Shown here: one piece after another, positions 21,135 through 32,240 of the stretch
How positions within the stretch are numbered: position 1 is the stretch's first letter
Layout: every line of letters starts with the position of its first letter
From: Thysanoteuthis rhombus
Lineage: Eukaryota; Mollusca; Cephalopoda; Oegopsida; Thysanoteuthidae
Direction: 5' to 3'
Length of the DNA stretch: 64,000 bases
Assembly: GCA_963457665.1 (NCBI GenBank)
Contig: OY735224.1
Location: forward strand, 50,198,811-50,262,810
The notes under the pieces: model-generated
The model's input: the letters and a program-made list of their open reading frames with translations, nothing else
Databases searched by the model: none
Told to the model about the DNA's origin: nothing
Made by a program: the position numbers and the translations under genes

Positions 21135-24100
21135 ATAATAGAAACCAAGCCTAGAACGGAAGCAACAGAAGCAAGGTTTCAATGGATTTCAACAACTTCC
21201 TTGAGTGTAGTAACAAAAATAGGATTGATTTTTCAATGTGTTCGTAACTAAAGCTTTAAGGGTAGCCACAGAAACAATGTTTTGAACGTTTTATACAACT
21301 TTCTTAAATGTAGTAAAAAGAAAAAGGATTGATTTTTCACAGTGTTCATAACCAAACCTGAAAAAAGTAACATCAGAAACAATGTTTGAAAAAAAAGATT
21401 TATTTTCCAGAGTGTTCATAACCAAGCCTTGAAGGGAAGCCTCAGAAGAAATGTTTCAATGGTTTTTAACAACTTTCTTGAATGTAATAAGAAAAAGGGA
21501 TTGATTTTCCAAAGTGTTCATAACCAAGCCTTGAAGAGAAGCCTCAAGAGCAATGTTTCTATGGTTTTTAACAACTGCCTTGGATGTAAAAAAAAAAATG
21601 ATTGATTTTCCAAAGTGTTCATATCCAAACTTTGAAGGTAAGCCACAAAAACAATGTTTCAATGGTTTTTAACAAGTTTCTTGGATGTAATAAAAAAAAA
21701 AAGATTGATTTTCCGAGGTGTCCAGAACAAAACCTTGAAGGATAGCCACAGAAGTAATGTTTCAATGCTTTTATACATCTTTCTTGAATGTAATATAAAA
21801 AAAAAAATGATTTCCCAAAGTGTTTATAAACCAGACTTGAAGGGAAGCCTCAAAAGCAATGTTTCAATGGTTTTTAACAGATTTCTTGAATACAATAAAA
21901 AAAAAGACTGCTTTTCCAAAGTGTTCATAGCCAAGCCTTCAAAAGAAGCCTTAGAAGAAATGTATCAATGGTTTTAACATCTGTCTTGAATGTTATAAAA
22001 AAAAAGGGATTGATTTCCCAAAGTGTTCATAACTAAGCCCTGAAGGGAAGCCTCAGAAGCAATGTTTCAATGGTTTTTAAAAACTTTCTTGAATGTAATA
22101 AAAAAAAAAAATTTATTTTCCAAAGTGTTCATAACCAAGCCTTGAAGGGAAGCCTCAGAAGAAATGTTTCAATGGTTTTTAACAACTTTCTTGAATGTAA
22201 TAAGAAAAAGGATTGATTTTCCAAAGTGTTCATAACCAAGCCTTGAAAGGAAGCCATAGAAGCAATGTTTCAATGGTTTTAAACAATTTCCTTCAATATA
22301 ATTAAAAAAAAGGATTGATTTTCCAAAGAATTCATAACCAAGCCTTGAAAGGAAACCTCAAAAGCAATGTTTCAATGGTTTTAACAACTTTTTTGAATGT
22401 AATGAGAAAAAAAAGGATTGATTTTCCAAAGGGTTCATAACCGAGCGTTGAAGGGGAGCCTCAGAAGCAATGTTTCAATGGTTTTCAACAACTTTCTTGA
22501 ATGTAACGAAAAAAAAGATTGATTTTCCAAAGTGTTCATAAGCAAGCCTTGAAAGGAAGACATAGAAGCAATGTTTCAATGGTTTTTAACAACTTTCTTG
22601 AATGTAATAAAAAAAAAGGATTGACTTTCCGAAGTGTTCATCACCAAGCCTTGAAGGGAGGCCTCAAAAGCAATGTTTCAATGGTTTTCAACATCTTTCT
22701 TGAATGAAATTAAAAAAAAACTGCTTTTCCAAAGTGTTCATAACCAAGCCTTGATGGGAAGCCATAGAAGCAATGTTTCAATGGTTTTTAACAACTGTCT
22801 TGGATGTAAAAAAAAATATGATTGATTTTCCAAAGTGTTCATATCCAAACCTTGAAGCAAAGCCACAAAAACAAGTTCTTTGGATGTAATAAGGAAAGAA
22901 AGATTGCTTTTCCAAAGTGTCCAGAACAAAGCCTTGAATGAGAGCCACAGAAGCAATGTTTCAATGGTTTTAAACATCTTTCTTGAATGTAATATAAAAA
23001 AAGATTGATTTCCCAAAGTGTTCATAAACCGGACTTGAAGGGAAGCCTCAAAAGCAATGTTTAAATGGTTTTTAACAAATTTCTTGAATGTAATAAAAGA
23101 AAAAGATTGAATTTCCAAAGTGTTCATAACCAAGCCTTCGAAGGAAGCCTTAGAAGAAATGTATCAATGGTTTTAACATCTGTCTTGAATGTAATAGAAA
23201 AAAAAGATTACTTTTCCAAAGTGTTCATTACCAAACTCTGAAGGGCAGCCTCAGAAGCAATGTTTCAATGGTTTTCAACAACTTTCTTGAATGTAATGAA
23301 AAAGAAAGAATTTATTTTCCAAAGTGTTCATAAGCAAGCCTTGAAAGGAAGCCATAGAAGCAATGTTTCAATGGTTTTTAACATCTTTCTTGAATGTAAT
23401 TAAAAAAAAAGGATTGTTTTTCCAAAGTGTTCATGACCAAGCCTTGAAAGGAACCCTCAGAAGAAATATTTGAATGGTTTTTAACAACTTTCTTGAATGT
23501 AATCAAAAAAAAAGATGGATTTCCCAAAGTGTTCTTAACCAAGCCTTGAAGGGAAGCCTCAGAAGCAATGTTTCAATGGTTTTTAACAACTTTCTTGAAT
23601 GTAATAAAATAAAAAGGATTGATTTTCCGAAGTGTTAATAACCAAGCCTTGAAGGGAAGCCACAGAAGCAATATTTAAATGGTTTTTAACTACTATTTTG
23701 AATAAAATTTTAAAAAAGGATTGATTTTCCAAAGTTTTCATAACTAAGCCTGATAAGGAAGACTCAGAAGCAATGTTTCAATGGTTTTCAGCAGCTTTCT
23801 TCAATGTAACAAAAAAAAAAGATTGATTTTTCAAAGTGTTCATAATCAAGCCTTGAAGGGAAGCCATACTGGCAATGTTTCAATGGTTTTTAACATCTTT
23901 TTGTATGTAATGAAAAAAATGATTGATTTTCCAAAGTGTTCATGACCAAGCCTTGAAGGGAAGCCTCAGAAAAAAATGTTTCAATGGTTTTTTTTTTTTC
24001 CAAAGTTTTCATAACTAAGCCTGATAAGGAAGACTCAGAAGCAATGTTTCAATGGTTTTCAGCAGCTTTCTTCAATGTAACAAAAAAAAAAGATTGATTT

Positions 24101-25420
24101 TTCAAAGTGTTCATAACCAAGCCTTGAAGGGAAGCCATACTGGCAATGTTTCAATGGTTTTTAACATCTTTTTGTATGTAATGAAAAAAATGATTGATTT
24201 TCCAAAGTGTTCATGACCAAGCCTTGAAGGGAAGCCTCAGAAAAAAATGTTTCAATGGTTTTTAACAACTTTTTTGAATGTAATAAAAAAATGATTGATT
24301 TTCCAAAGTGTTCATAATCAAGTCTTGAAGAGAAGCCTCGGAAGCAATGTTTCCCTGGTTTTTAACAACTTTTTTGAATGTTATAAAAAAAAAGGATTGA
24401 TTTCCCAAAGTGTTCATAACCAAGCCTTGAAGGGAAGCTGCAGAAGCAATGTTTCAATGGTTTTTAACATCTCTCTTGAATAAAATTAAAAAAAAAGATT
24501 GCTTTTCCAAAGTGTTCATAACCAAGCCTCGATGGGAAGCCTTAGAAGCAATGTTTCAATGGTTTTTAACAACTTTTTGAATGTAATAAAAAAAATGATT
24601 GATTTTCCAAAGTGTTCATGACCAAGCCTTGAAGGGAAGCCATAGAAGAAATGTTTCAATGGTTTTTAACATCCTTCTTAAATATATTATGAAAAATTAA
24701 GATTTATTATCCGAAGTGTTCATAACCAAGCCTCGAAGGGAAGCCATACTGGCAATGTTTCAATAGTTTTCAACAAATTTCTTGAATGTAATAAATAAAA
24801 AAGGATTGATTTTCCAAAGTGTTCATAACCAAGCTTTCAAGAAAAGCCTCAGAAGCAATGTTTCAATAGTTTTTAACATCTTTCTTGAATAAAATAAAAA
24901 AAAAGGATCGATTTTCCAAAGTGTTCATGACCAAGCCTTTAAAGGGAAGCCTCAGAAGCAATGTTTCAATGGTTTTTAACATCCTTTTTGAATGTAATAA
25001 AAAAAAAAATTGCTTTTCCAAAGTGTTCATAACCCAGCCTTGAAAGGAAGCCACAGAAGCAATGTTTGAATGGTTTTTAACATCTTTTGAATGTAATAAA
25101 AAAAATGATTGTTTTTCCAAAGTGTTCATGACCAATCCTTGAAGAGAAACCACAGAAGCAATGTTTCAATGGTTTTCAACAACTTTCTTGAATGGAATAA
25201 AAAAGGATTGATTTCTCAAAGTGTTCATTACCAAGCCTCGAAAGGGATACTGCAGAAGCAATGTTTCAATGGTTTTTAACAACTTTCTTGAATGTAACAA
25301 AAAAATAGGATTGATTTTCCAAAGTGTTCATAACATAGCCTCAACAGGTAACCACAGAAGCCATGTTTCAATGGTTTTTAACAACTCTTTTGAATGTAGT
25401 AACAATATACGGGTCAGTGA
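21135..25420 (+). repeat. SatB array (~102-bp monomer)
   Basis: About forty tandem monomers with blocks TTGATTTTCCAAAGTGTTCA, TAACCAAGCCTTGAAGGGAA, GAAGCAATGTTTCAATGG, TTTTTAACAACTTTCTTGAA and an A-run of variable length. Spacing of CAAAGTGTTC measured at 22121, 22222 and 22324 gives 101-102 bp. It is clearly related to SatC. A 271-bp segment starting near 23730 is repeated almost exactly from about 24001. Confidence 0.95.
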
Positions 25421-25900
25421 TAAAACCAACCTAAAAAGCTATAAACAGAGCCTTTTTAGCTTCTAAAACCAATGGTGTCAATGTTTTTAACAATTTTTTT
25501 GGAAGTAATGATAGTAAAAGAAATTGTCAATAAAACAAGTGGCAAATATCAACTCCGTATGATGTCAAGTTGTCGAGCTATCTTCCTACATACACATCCC
25601 CTCATAGACAGATAGATTATACTTAATAATTCTCAATATTTCTCTAGTCCGCTCGTACACGGTGGCTGTGAATGAATTCCCTATCAGAAATATTATGGTA
25701 CTTTGGTAAACATTCCTTCATTTTTGTGACTTCTTCCTGTGAGTGTTGGCCAAGAAGTAAGTAGATGTAATACTGAAGGCAAATTCTATCAGTAAAGGTA
25801 GTTTGACTACAGTCAACCCATAGATAATAAAGTTATTATCAATTTCCAATAGGGGGCTCCTTGTCACCAATCCTATATATATATATCAAAATTAAACAGT
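25421..25900 (+). repeat. Block Z, copy 1
   Basis: Unique-looking sequence following a satellite, matching 41045-41490: ATCAACTCCGTATGATG, TTGTCGAGCTATCT, AATGAATTCCCTATCAGAAA, TCAACCCATAGATAATAAAG and CAATAGGGGGCTCCTT. No coding sequence is evident. It joins repeat-Y sequence at 25893 and then the LINE. Confidence 0.8.
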
Positions 25901-25913
25901 TCGCATTGTAGTA

Positions 25914-26690
25914 GTGCTTTCTTTCTCGAGAATGCTGTCTATCTCTCTTCGGCAAGGTGTAGATCCAGTATATGTAGAAGTATTGAAACATATTTACAAT
26001 CACGGCAGCTCTTTTATCAGGCTACATAAAGACTCGGACCCCTTCCAGCTCCAGAAAGGAGTAAGACAAGGTGATACCAGCTCACCTAAACTCTTCACAG
26101 CCTGCCTCGATATGATCTTCAGAAAGCTAGACTGGGAGATTAAAGGAATTAAAATAGACGGCAAGTATCTGAGCAACCTCAGATTCGCAGACGACATAGC
26201 CCTTTATAGAGAACCTACACAACCTCCAACTAATGATAGATGAACTAAATTAAGAGAGCAAGAAAGTCGGCCTACAGATGAACTTCAGCAAGAGGAAGAT
26301 CATGTGCAACAACCACATTCGAGATAAAAACACTAAGATCAAAATCGAGGACACAGAACTCAAGAAAGTAGACCACTACATCTACCAAGGACAACTAATC
26401 TCCATGAAACCCTCAAAAGAAGAAGGAATCAAGGGAAGAATCACACTAGGATGGCAAACCTTTGGCAGAGCTAGCTCAACCTTGAAAAAAAATAGGATCC
26501 CATTAATCCCAAAGAGAAGGGTGTATAACCAATGCATCCTCCCAATAATCACTTATGGAGCTGAAACATGGGACTTAACCAAGAGACAGACTCGTAAGCT
26601 AGGAACCATGCAACATGCACATGAAAGAATAATGATAGAGCAGTGTGGAAAATCCTGGGGAAGGTCTATGTCCAACGACGGACAATAAAA
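25914..26690 (+). mobile_element. Truncated non-LTR retrotransposon (LINE) with RT palm
   Basis: 5'-truncated and frameshifted. The first frame (25914-26243) holds reverse-transcriptase motifs: RQGDTSSPKLF (residues 51-61 of the open stretch) and the catalytic FADD box (91-94), preceded by RTE/CR1-like palm sequence. After a frameshift near 26240 the second frame (26278-26688) carries the thumb-like region with YQGQLIS, GWQTFG and ILPIITYGAETW. About 290 bp appears deleted just after MQHAHERIM, near 26636, compared with the tail at 27093-27446. The end is a TGATGA/ATCATC microsatellite. The family resembles the RTE/Daphne-like elements common in animals; the exact clade needs a tree. Non-functional. 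Confidence 0.85.
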
Positions 26691-26724
26691 GACTGATGAT
26701 GATGATGATCATCATCATCATCAG

Positions 26725-27008
26725 GACATAGCTATGAAATATAATCCATGAAAACGTTTCCAAATATGGTAAAGCTTATTTCCAGATGATCGGTGAACGT
26801 TCTCACCATGACAACCTAACGTCATCTTAATGTTCTGCCAGATCGGGAGAAAACTGTGCAAAATTCTTGTTTTATCAACAATAGTATAAAGATTGCTTTC
26901 ATTTACTGTTAAAATTGCATTGAAGCCAGTTTTTGTCTTTTCAAAACAAATTCAATAGCAGTTAACAAAAATCAACTGAATATATCATATCAAGAAAAAC
27001 GGTCCAAC
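26725..27008 (+). promoter_or_regulatory. Copy of family-A 5' flank in front of chimeric ORF
   Basis: Plus-strand version of the A1 upstream block: TAGCTATGAAATATAATCC, AACGTTTCCAAATATGG, CACCATGACAACC and AAGAAAAACGGTCCAACATG. The YY1-like core is altered here (CATCTT preceded by GT instead of GC). It begins directly after the (TGATGA)(ATCATC) end of the LINE. Confidence 0.5.
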
Positions 27009-27446
27009 ATGAGCAACAAAAGAAGCCAGCCAACCGAACCATCTGCAGCATCAGAGACTGTCGAAGTGGCCATTACCCCCTTCATCATAGACGTGGGAAC
27101 CATGCAACGTGCACATGAAAGAATAATGCTGGGCCTCACATGGAGAGACCACAAAACAGCACAGTACATCCGGGAAAAGACAAGACTTAGAGACATCATA
27201 GAATCAACAAAAAAATCTCAAATGGCGGTGGGCTGGCCATGTTGCAAGAATGGCAGACAATCGATGGACATCACGACTCACAACATGGATCCCCCGACAC
27301 TCACGTGCAACCAAGGCCGGCAAAATGTTAGATGGAAAGACGAACTAGACAAGTTCAGGAACTACTGGCTCCACGACGCCCATCATAGAGAAGTGTGGCA
27401 AATCCTGGGGAAGGTCTATGTCAAACGAAGGATGCTAAAAGACTGA
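27009..27446 (+). pseudogene. Chimeric ORF: family-A N-terminus fused to LINE tail
   Basis: A 145-codon open frame. Residues 1-30 (starting MSNKRSQPTEPSAASETVEV) are the N-terminus of the A/B family. From residue 31 the sequence is the non-LTR retrotransposon C-terminal region (MQRAHERIMLG, ending REVWQILGKVYVKRR). The joint lies near 27093-27097 in GTGGGAACC. The LINE part itself is shifted: LINE-like reading moves to another frame between about 27215 and 27320 (WAGHVARMADNRW in that frame) and then returns. The hydrophobic helices of the parent gene are missing. Most likely a broken gene copy that happens to remain open; a short chimeric protein is possible but unproven. Confidence 0.6.
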
Positions 27447-27469
27447 TGATAATGATGATGATCATCATC

Positions 27470-27680
27470 ATCATGACATAGCTATGAAATTTAATCAATG
27501 AAAACGTTTCCAAATATGGTCAAGCTTATTTCCATATGATCGGTAAACGTTCTCACCATGACAACTTAACGTCATCTTAATGTTCTGCCGTATCGAAAGA
27601 AAACTCTGCAAAATCCTTGTTTTATCAAAAATACTATAAAGATTGCTTTCATTTACTGTTAAAATTGCAATAAATTGTTT
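27470..27680 (+). repeat. Second tandem copy of family-A 5' flank
   Basis: GACATAGCTATGAAATTTAA to TACTGTTAAAATTGCAAT repeats 26725-26930, again directly after a LINE tail ending in GATGATGATCATCATCAT. No ORF start follows; the flank runs straight into SatA at about 27682. Confidence 0.75.
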
Positions 27681-28812
27681 ATGGGAGAAAGCCAGTGAAA
27701 TTGAACCTGAAAATAGTATGTGAGACTTTATTTCTTTTTTTGGGAAGTGTATGAGATAGAAATTCACGATGGTTACTTCAAGACCCTTTTTCTTTCCGGG
27801 AGGAAGCCAGTGAAATTGAACCTGAAAATAGTCTGTGAGACTTCATTTCTTTTTTAGGAAGTATATGAGACTGGAATTCACGATGATTTCTTTGAGACTC
27901 TTTTCCTTTTCTGGAGGAAGCCAGTGAAATTGAACCTGAAAATAGTCTGTGAGATTTTATTCCGTTTCTGGGAAGTCTATGAGTCTGGAATTAACAATGG
28001 TCTTTTCAAGACACGTCTCATTTTTGGGAGAAAGCCAGATAAATTGAACCCGAAAATAGTCTGTGAGACTTTATTCCATTTTTGAGAAGTCTATGAGTCT
28101 TGAATTCACAATGGCCCCTTCAAGACTCTTTTCTTTTTGGGGAGGAAGCCAGTGAAATTGAACCTGAAAATAGTCTGTGAGACTTTATTTCATTTTTGGG
28201 AAGTCCATGAGATTGATAGTCACAATGGTTTTTTCGAGACTCTCTTCGTTTTCAGGTGGGGGCCAGTGAAATTGGAACTGAAAATAGTCTGTGGAACTTT
28301 ATTTCGTTTTTGGGAAGTCTATGAGACTGAAATTCACAATGGTGTTTTCAAGACTCTTTTCGTTTTCGGGAGGAAGCCAGTGAAATTGAACCTGAAAATA
28401 ATCCGTGAGACTTTATTTTGTTTCCAGGAAGCCTTTAAGATGGAAATCCACAATGGTGTCTTCAAGACTCTTTTTGTTTTTGGGAGAAACCGAGTGAAAT
28501 TGAACCTTAAAATAGTCTTTGAGACTTCATTTTGTTTCCTGGAAGCCTTTAGGACTTATATTCACAATGATCTATTCAAGACACTTTTCATTTTTGGGAG
28601 AAAGCCAGTGAAATTGAACCTGAAAATAGTCTGTGAGACTCTATTTCATTTTTGGGATGTCTATGAGACTGATATTCACAATAGTCTCTCCGAAACTCCT
28701 TTCGTATTCGGGAGGAATCCAGTGAAATTGAACCTGAAAAACAGTCTGTGAGACTTTATTTTGTTCCCAGGAGGCCTTCAAGACTGATATTCACAATGGT
28801 CTCTTCAAGACA
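27681..28812 (+). repeat. SatA array
   Basis: About ten 114-bp monomers, many of a subtype with TTTTTGGGAAGTCTATGAGA in place of the usual CCAGGAAGCCTTTAAGA. It ends in CACAATGGTCTCTTCAAGAC followed by a non-satellite spacer. Confidence 0.92.
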
Positions 28813-28888
28813 GATAAAGATGACGATGATACTATGACTGATATTTTTTCAATCATTACTTCAATGAGACTAAAAAAAACTATCGCCA
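28813..28888. repeat. Non-satellite spacer, first copy
   Basis: GATAAAGATGACGATGATAC to ACTAAAAAAAACTATCG, about 76 bases. It repeats at 29547-29622 after another stretch of SatA, showing that satellite and spacer were copied as one 734-bp unit. Confidence 0.85.
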
Positions 28889-29625
28889 GTGAAAATGATC
28901 CTGAAAATAGTCTATGAGACTTTATTTTGTTTTTTGGAAGTCTATGAGACTGAAATTCACAATGGTTTCTTCGAGACTCTCTTCATTTTCGGGAGGAAGC
29001 CAGTGAAACTGAACCTGAAAATAGTCTGTGAGACTTTATTTTGTTTCGAGGAAGCCTTCAAGACTGATATTAACAATGGTATCTTCAAGACTCTTTTCAA
29101 TTTCGGGAGGAAGCCAGTGAAATTGAACCTGAAAAATAGTCTGTGAGACGTTATTCTGTCTTTGGAAAGTCTATGAGATTGAAATTCACAATGGTGTCTT
29201 CAAGACTTTTCTCCTTTTCGGGAAGAAGCCAGTGAAATTGAACCTGAAAATAGTCAGTGAGACTTTATATTGTTCAAGGGAGCTTTTCAGACTGATATTC
29301 ACAATGGTCTTTTCAAGACTCTTTTTGTTTTCAGTAAGCCAGTGAAATTGAACCTGAAAATAGTCTGTGAAACTTTATTTTGTTTCGAGGAAGCCTTCAA
29401 GACTGATATTCACAATGGTATCTTCAATACTCTCTACGTTTTCGGGAGGAAGCCAGTGAAATTGAACCTGAAAAATAGTCTGTGAGACTTCATTTTGTTT
29501 CCAGGAGGCCTTTAAGACTGATATTCACAATGGTCTCTTCAAGACAGATAAAGATGACGATGATACCATGACTGATATTTTTTCAATCATTACTTCAATG
29601 AGACTAAAAAAAACTATCGTCAACA
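28889..29625 (+). repeat. SatA monomers with terminal spacer, second copy of 734-bp unit
   Basis: Six SatA monomers (28889-29546) followed by the same spacer (29547-29622). The GATAAAGATGACG anchor lies at 28813 and 29547, a 734-bp offset. Confidence 0.85.
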
Positions 29626-29684
29626 TATGTTTCATTATTTTCATTATTTTCATATTAATTCGATGCAGTGATTTGAAGAAATGA

Positions 29685-30253
29685 AAATATCATTTTATCA
29701 GAAATCACTCCCCAATGACTCTTTGATATTTATTAGATATTGAATTACTGAACTCTCTTACAATGCTCAAAGAAAATTCACAAGCAATTTTCTTTCTTTT
29801 ATTTCACAATCCTTTATAATCATCTTACAATGATTTAGAAGCGTATACTTCGAGAGAAAAAATTCAACTTTGAATCTTCCCCCCTCCTTCCAAATGTAAG
29901 AATAAGAGGGAATAATGGATGAGATCTGCGTTTAGCCTTTTCCTTGGAGTTTGACCCTGATTCAAAGTTGTTTTGTTTCCTACAAGAGTTCAAAGATAAG
30001 TCAGTGTTTCATCAGTCAATGATGAACCACACCCCCACTTCCCTGTCCCAACATACACCTTCAGGCTGAGTGTACGCTTCTATGACAGGGAATCCCATTT
30101 CGGGCTTTTTCAAGACTGTTGTGACCTTAAAACAATTTTAAAATGAATGACAAATGTAAGTTCTGAAAGATATAGTGCAAAAATATTGGAAATTACCAAA
30201 TTTGTAAAAAAGTTTCCTTCTTCTTCTTCCCCTCCTTCTTCGTCTTCTTCACC

Positions 30254-30287
<34 letters not shown>

Positions 30288-30295
30288 TCGTAGGT
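29685..30295 (+). repeat. Dispersed repeat X, copy X5
   Basis: Complete X order on the plus strand from ATCACTCCCCAATGACTC to TATGACAGGGAATCCC, then a CTT-rich and CAC/CAT microsatellite at 30215-30288. The following 30300-30530 matches inverted 8460-8640 (ATATCGAGACGTGGATG-type block), so the same neighbourhood was carried along. 30540-30690 is SatC-like. Confidence 0.82.
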
Positions 30296-30699
30296 AACTC
30301 TGAAAAGCCTAAAAGGATATTCAACTTTCTTGAATGAAGTAATAATATAAAAGTTTTAAAACAAACTTAACAACATAGATATCTTTTGATGAATATCTAA
30401 ATATTCACTGACATATTGATAATAGCTAGAAAGGTTTTTGAATTATCAAAATATCCAAACAGCCCAACAAATATCGAGACGTGGATGGAAGATAGTGAAA
30501 GTGAAAAGAAAAAGTTGTTGTCAAGAACGGTAACTCTGAAATACTCTTGATCGCTTATAAACAGCTTTGAAAGTAATGTTTTAAAGGTTCTTAACTATTC
30601 TCTTTGATGTATTAATTAATCTATTAGTAAGTGAGAAAAGCAAGCCTAGAAAGATATAAACATAGCTTTTTTTACCTTGAAAAACAATGTTTCAAAGTT

Positions 30700-31080
30700 T
30701 CAAAAACAGTGTTTCATCAGTGAACGATGAGCTCCGAAAATCCACACACACACACACTGTCTGGCCGAACGTACGCTTCTATGACAGGGAATCCAATTTC
30801 ATGCCTTTCAGTCACCGGTTTGGCCTCTATGAATGTTATCATAATGAATAAAAAATAAAATGCAACTTTGTGAAAGATCTGGTGTAAAAATAACAGAAAG
30901 TTCAGAATGAGTAAAAAAGTGTTTTTAGCGGGGATGATGATGATGATGATGACGCTACCACGACGACGACGACGACGATTACACGTTATTACATAGATGA
31001 TGATGATGATGATGATATTACGCGTTTTTCCATAGATGATGATGATGATGATGATTACACGTTATTCCATAGATTGTAAA
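30700..31080 (+). repeat. Partial repeat X with (GAT)n/(GAC)n, copy X6
   Basis: Only the second half of X is present (GTTTCATCAGTGAACGATGA, ACGCTTCTATGACAGG, ATGCAACTTTGTGAAAGAT). It is followed by several GATGATGAT and GACGACGAC tracts interleaved with a repeated ATTACACGTTATT-CATAGA phrase (30980-31075), a small local tandem. Confidence 0.75.
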
Positions 31081-31249
31081 GGAGACGCTGGAAATAGCCA
31101 AAGTAATCAAACTTTTTTTTTAAATACCAGGCAAAACGGTTTTTTAACGACAATTCACATTGATATTTTCAAGAGTGTTTTAAACTGTTAGAGCTGTAGT
31201 ATTTCTATGTAATTTGATTCAAATTCATTTTTAAAATAACCTAAATTCG

Positions 31250-31551
31250 AATAATGAAGACAGTTTGAATTTGGAACCAACATTTGAAGAGATGTTTTGA
31301 ATATTTAGTTTCCTGAATTTTTATGCATATTATAATATTGAAAAAAAAAAAACGAGAAAGCCCACTCAAATAAGCATAATAAAGACACTTCAAGTTTACG
31401 AACCAATGTTTTAAAGGATTTTTATCTTTTATCTTTTGAAAAGAATATTTTCAAAGTTTTACAACAATTTTCTTCAATACAGTTATATTGTATGATTGAA
31501 TATTCAAAGTGTTAAAATAAAGCTCAAAATCATATAAATTGTGCAATATAT
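31250..31551 (+). repeat. SatC array, part left of the Penelope-like element
   Basis: Diverged SatC monomers (GTTAAAATAAAGCTCAAAAT, TTTTACAACAATTTTCTTCA) that end in GTGCAATATAT at 31541-31551. That 11-mer recurs at 34137-34147, where SatC sequence resumes. Confidence 0.75.
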
Positions 31552-31555
31552 ATAT

Positions 31556-31680
31556 TGGAATTTTTGAGAGGAGGTATTATTATTATTTCTATTGATATTT
31601 GGACCATCCTCATCTTTGTTGTTTTTCATACAACGTTTTGGCCGTTGCACACTACGGCCTTCGTCAGGTATAATCTGGGA
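31556..31680 (-). repeat. Terminal direct repeat of Penelope-like element, 3' copy
   Basis: Shares AATTTTTGAGA-GAGGTATTA, TATTGATATTTGGACCATCC and CTACGGCCTTCGTCAGGTAT with 34022-34112. On the minus strand CTGACGA (31667-31661) and the GGCCGT/ACGGCC stem are present, but the expected GAAA reads AAAA at 31639-31636, so the hammerhead-like core is damaged in this copy. Confidence 0.75.
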
Positions 31681-31782
31681 TGATTTTAGGAAGTAACGAA
31701 CCGAACCCTTTTTTTATCCGACGGGGGTATATTGACCGTACTCCCCTCTTTTAGCGTTAGCAGTATTGTTATACTGTCTCAC

Positions 31783-31858
31783 ACTATGATCGAACCTAGA
31801 ACCATCAGATTACTTAACAGTAATTTGTCTGATGCTGTAACCACTGTGCTATGTGTCC
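31783..31858 (-). mobile_element. tRNA-like sequence (SINE head or tRNA pseudogene) in element 3' region
   Basis: On the minus strand TAGCACAGTGGTTACAGCAT resembles an A-box and D-arm (31852-31833), and GGTTCGATCA resembles a B-box and T-arm (31797-31788), with a spacing typical of a tRNA. No intact acceptor stem is evident. It differs from the SINEs at 12505-12980. It lies between the GIY-YIG remnant and the terminal repeat. Confidence 0.55.
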
Positions 31859-31926
31859 ATTTGGACAACCAGTGCTAATTTTTAGTAACCTCAAACCTTA
31901 GGTGACGGATTTTTTTTTTTTTGATG

Positions 31927-32240
31927 TTATTGTTTTCTGTCTTTTATTATTAGAGGTTCCCATATGGTATCCATTTCAATGCTAGGATTACTCAGACAGT
32001 TTTGCTTGCCTAGCATATGGGCCGACTCTTTCGATTTACGAATTTTCCAGTGTTCTTCCTGATCAATTATCTCAACCTTGTTCTTTCCACACATGGTCAG
32101 CTGTACCCGATTTATTGGTTTCATCTTTACTCACCGCTTTTCGGTGTTCTTCCACCCGATCCTTCAAGGGGCGACATGTTTCACCTGTGTATTCGTGCCC
32201 ACAGCTGCACGGTATTGAGTATACCTAGTTTTTAGTGTTC
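31927..32240 (-). pseudogene. GIY-YIG endonuclease remnant of Penelope-like element
   Basis: In one minus-strand frame the sequence reads YSIPCSCGHEYTGET then RVEEHRKAV, the N-terminal half of a GIY-YIG nuclease as found at the C-terminus of Penelope-like proteins. A stop follows KEQG, and similarity continues in another frame with EEHWKIRKSKESAHML and PSIEMDTIWEPLI to the end of the ORF. The module is shifted relative to the RT frame. In the family this domain nicks target DNA. Here it is broken. Confidence 0.8.

Noticed and set aside
21135..25420. CRISPR-like regular repeats
   Set aside because: Spacing is regular, but there are no unique spacers between short identical repeats; this is ordinary tandem satellite in animal DNA.
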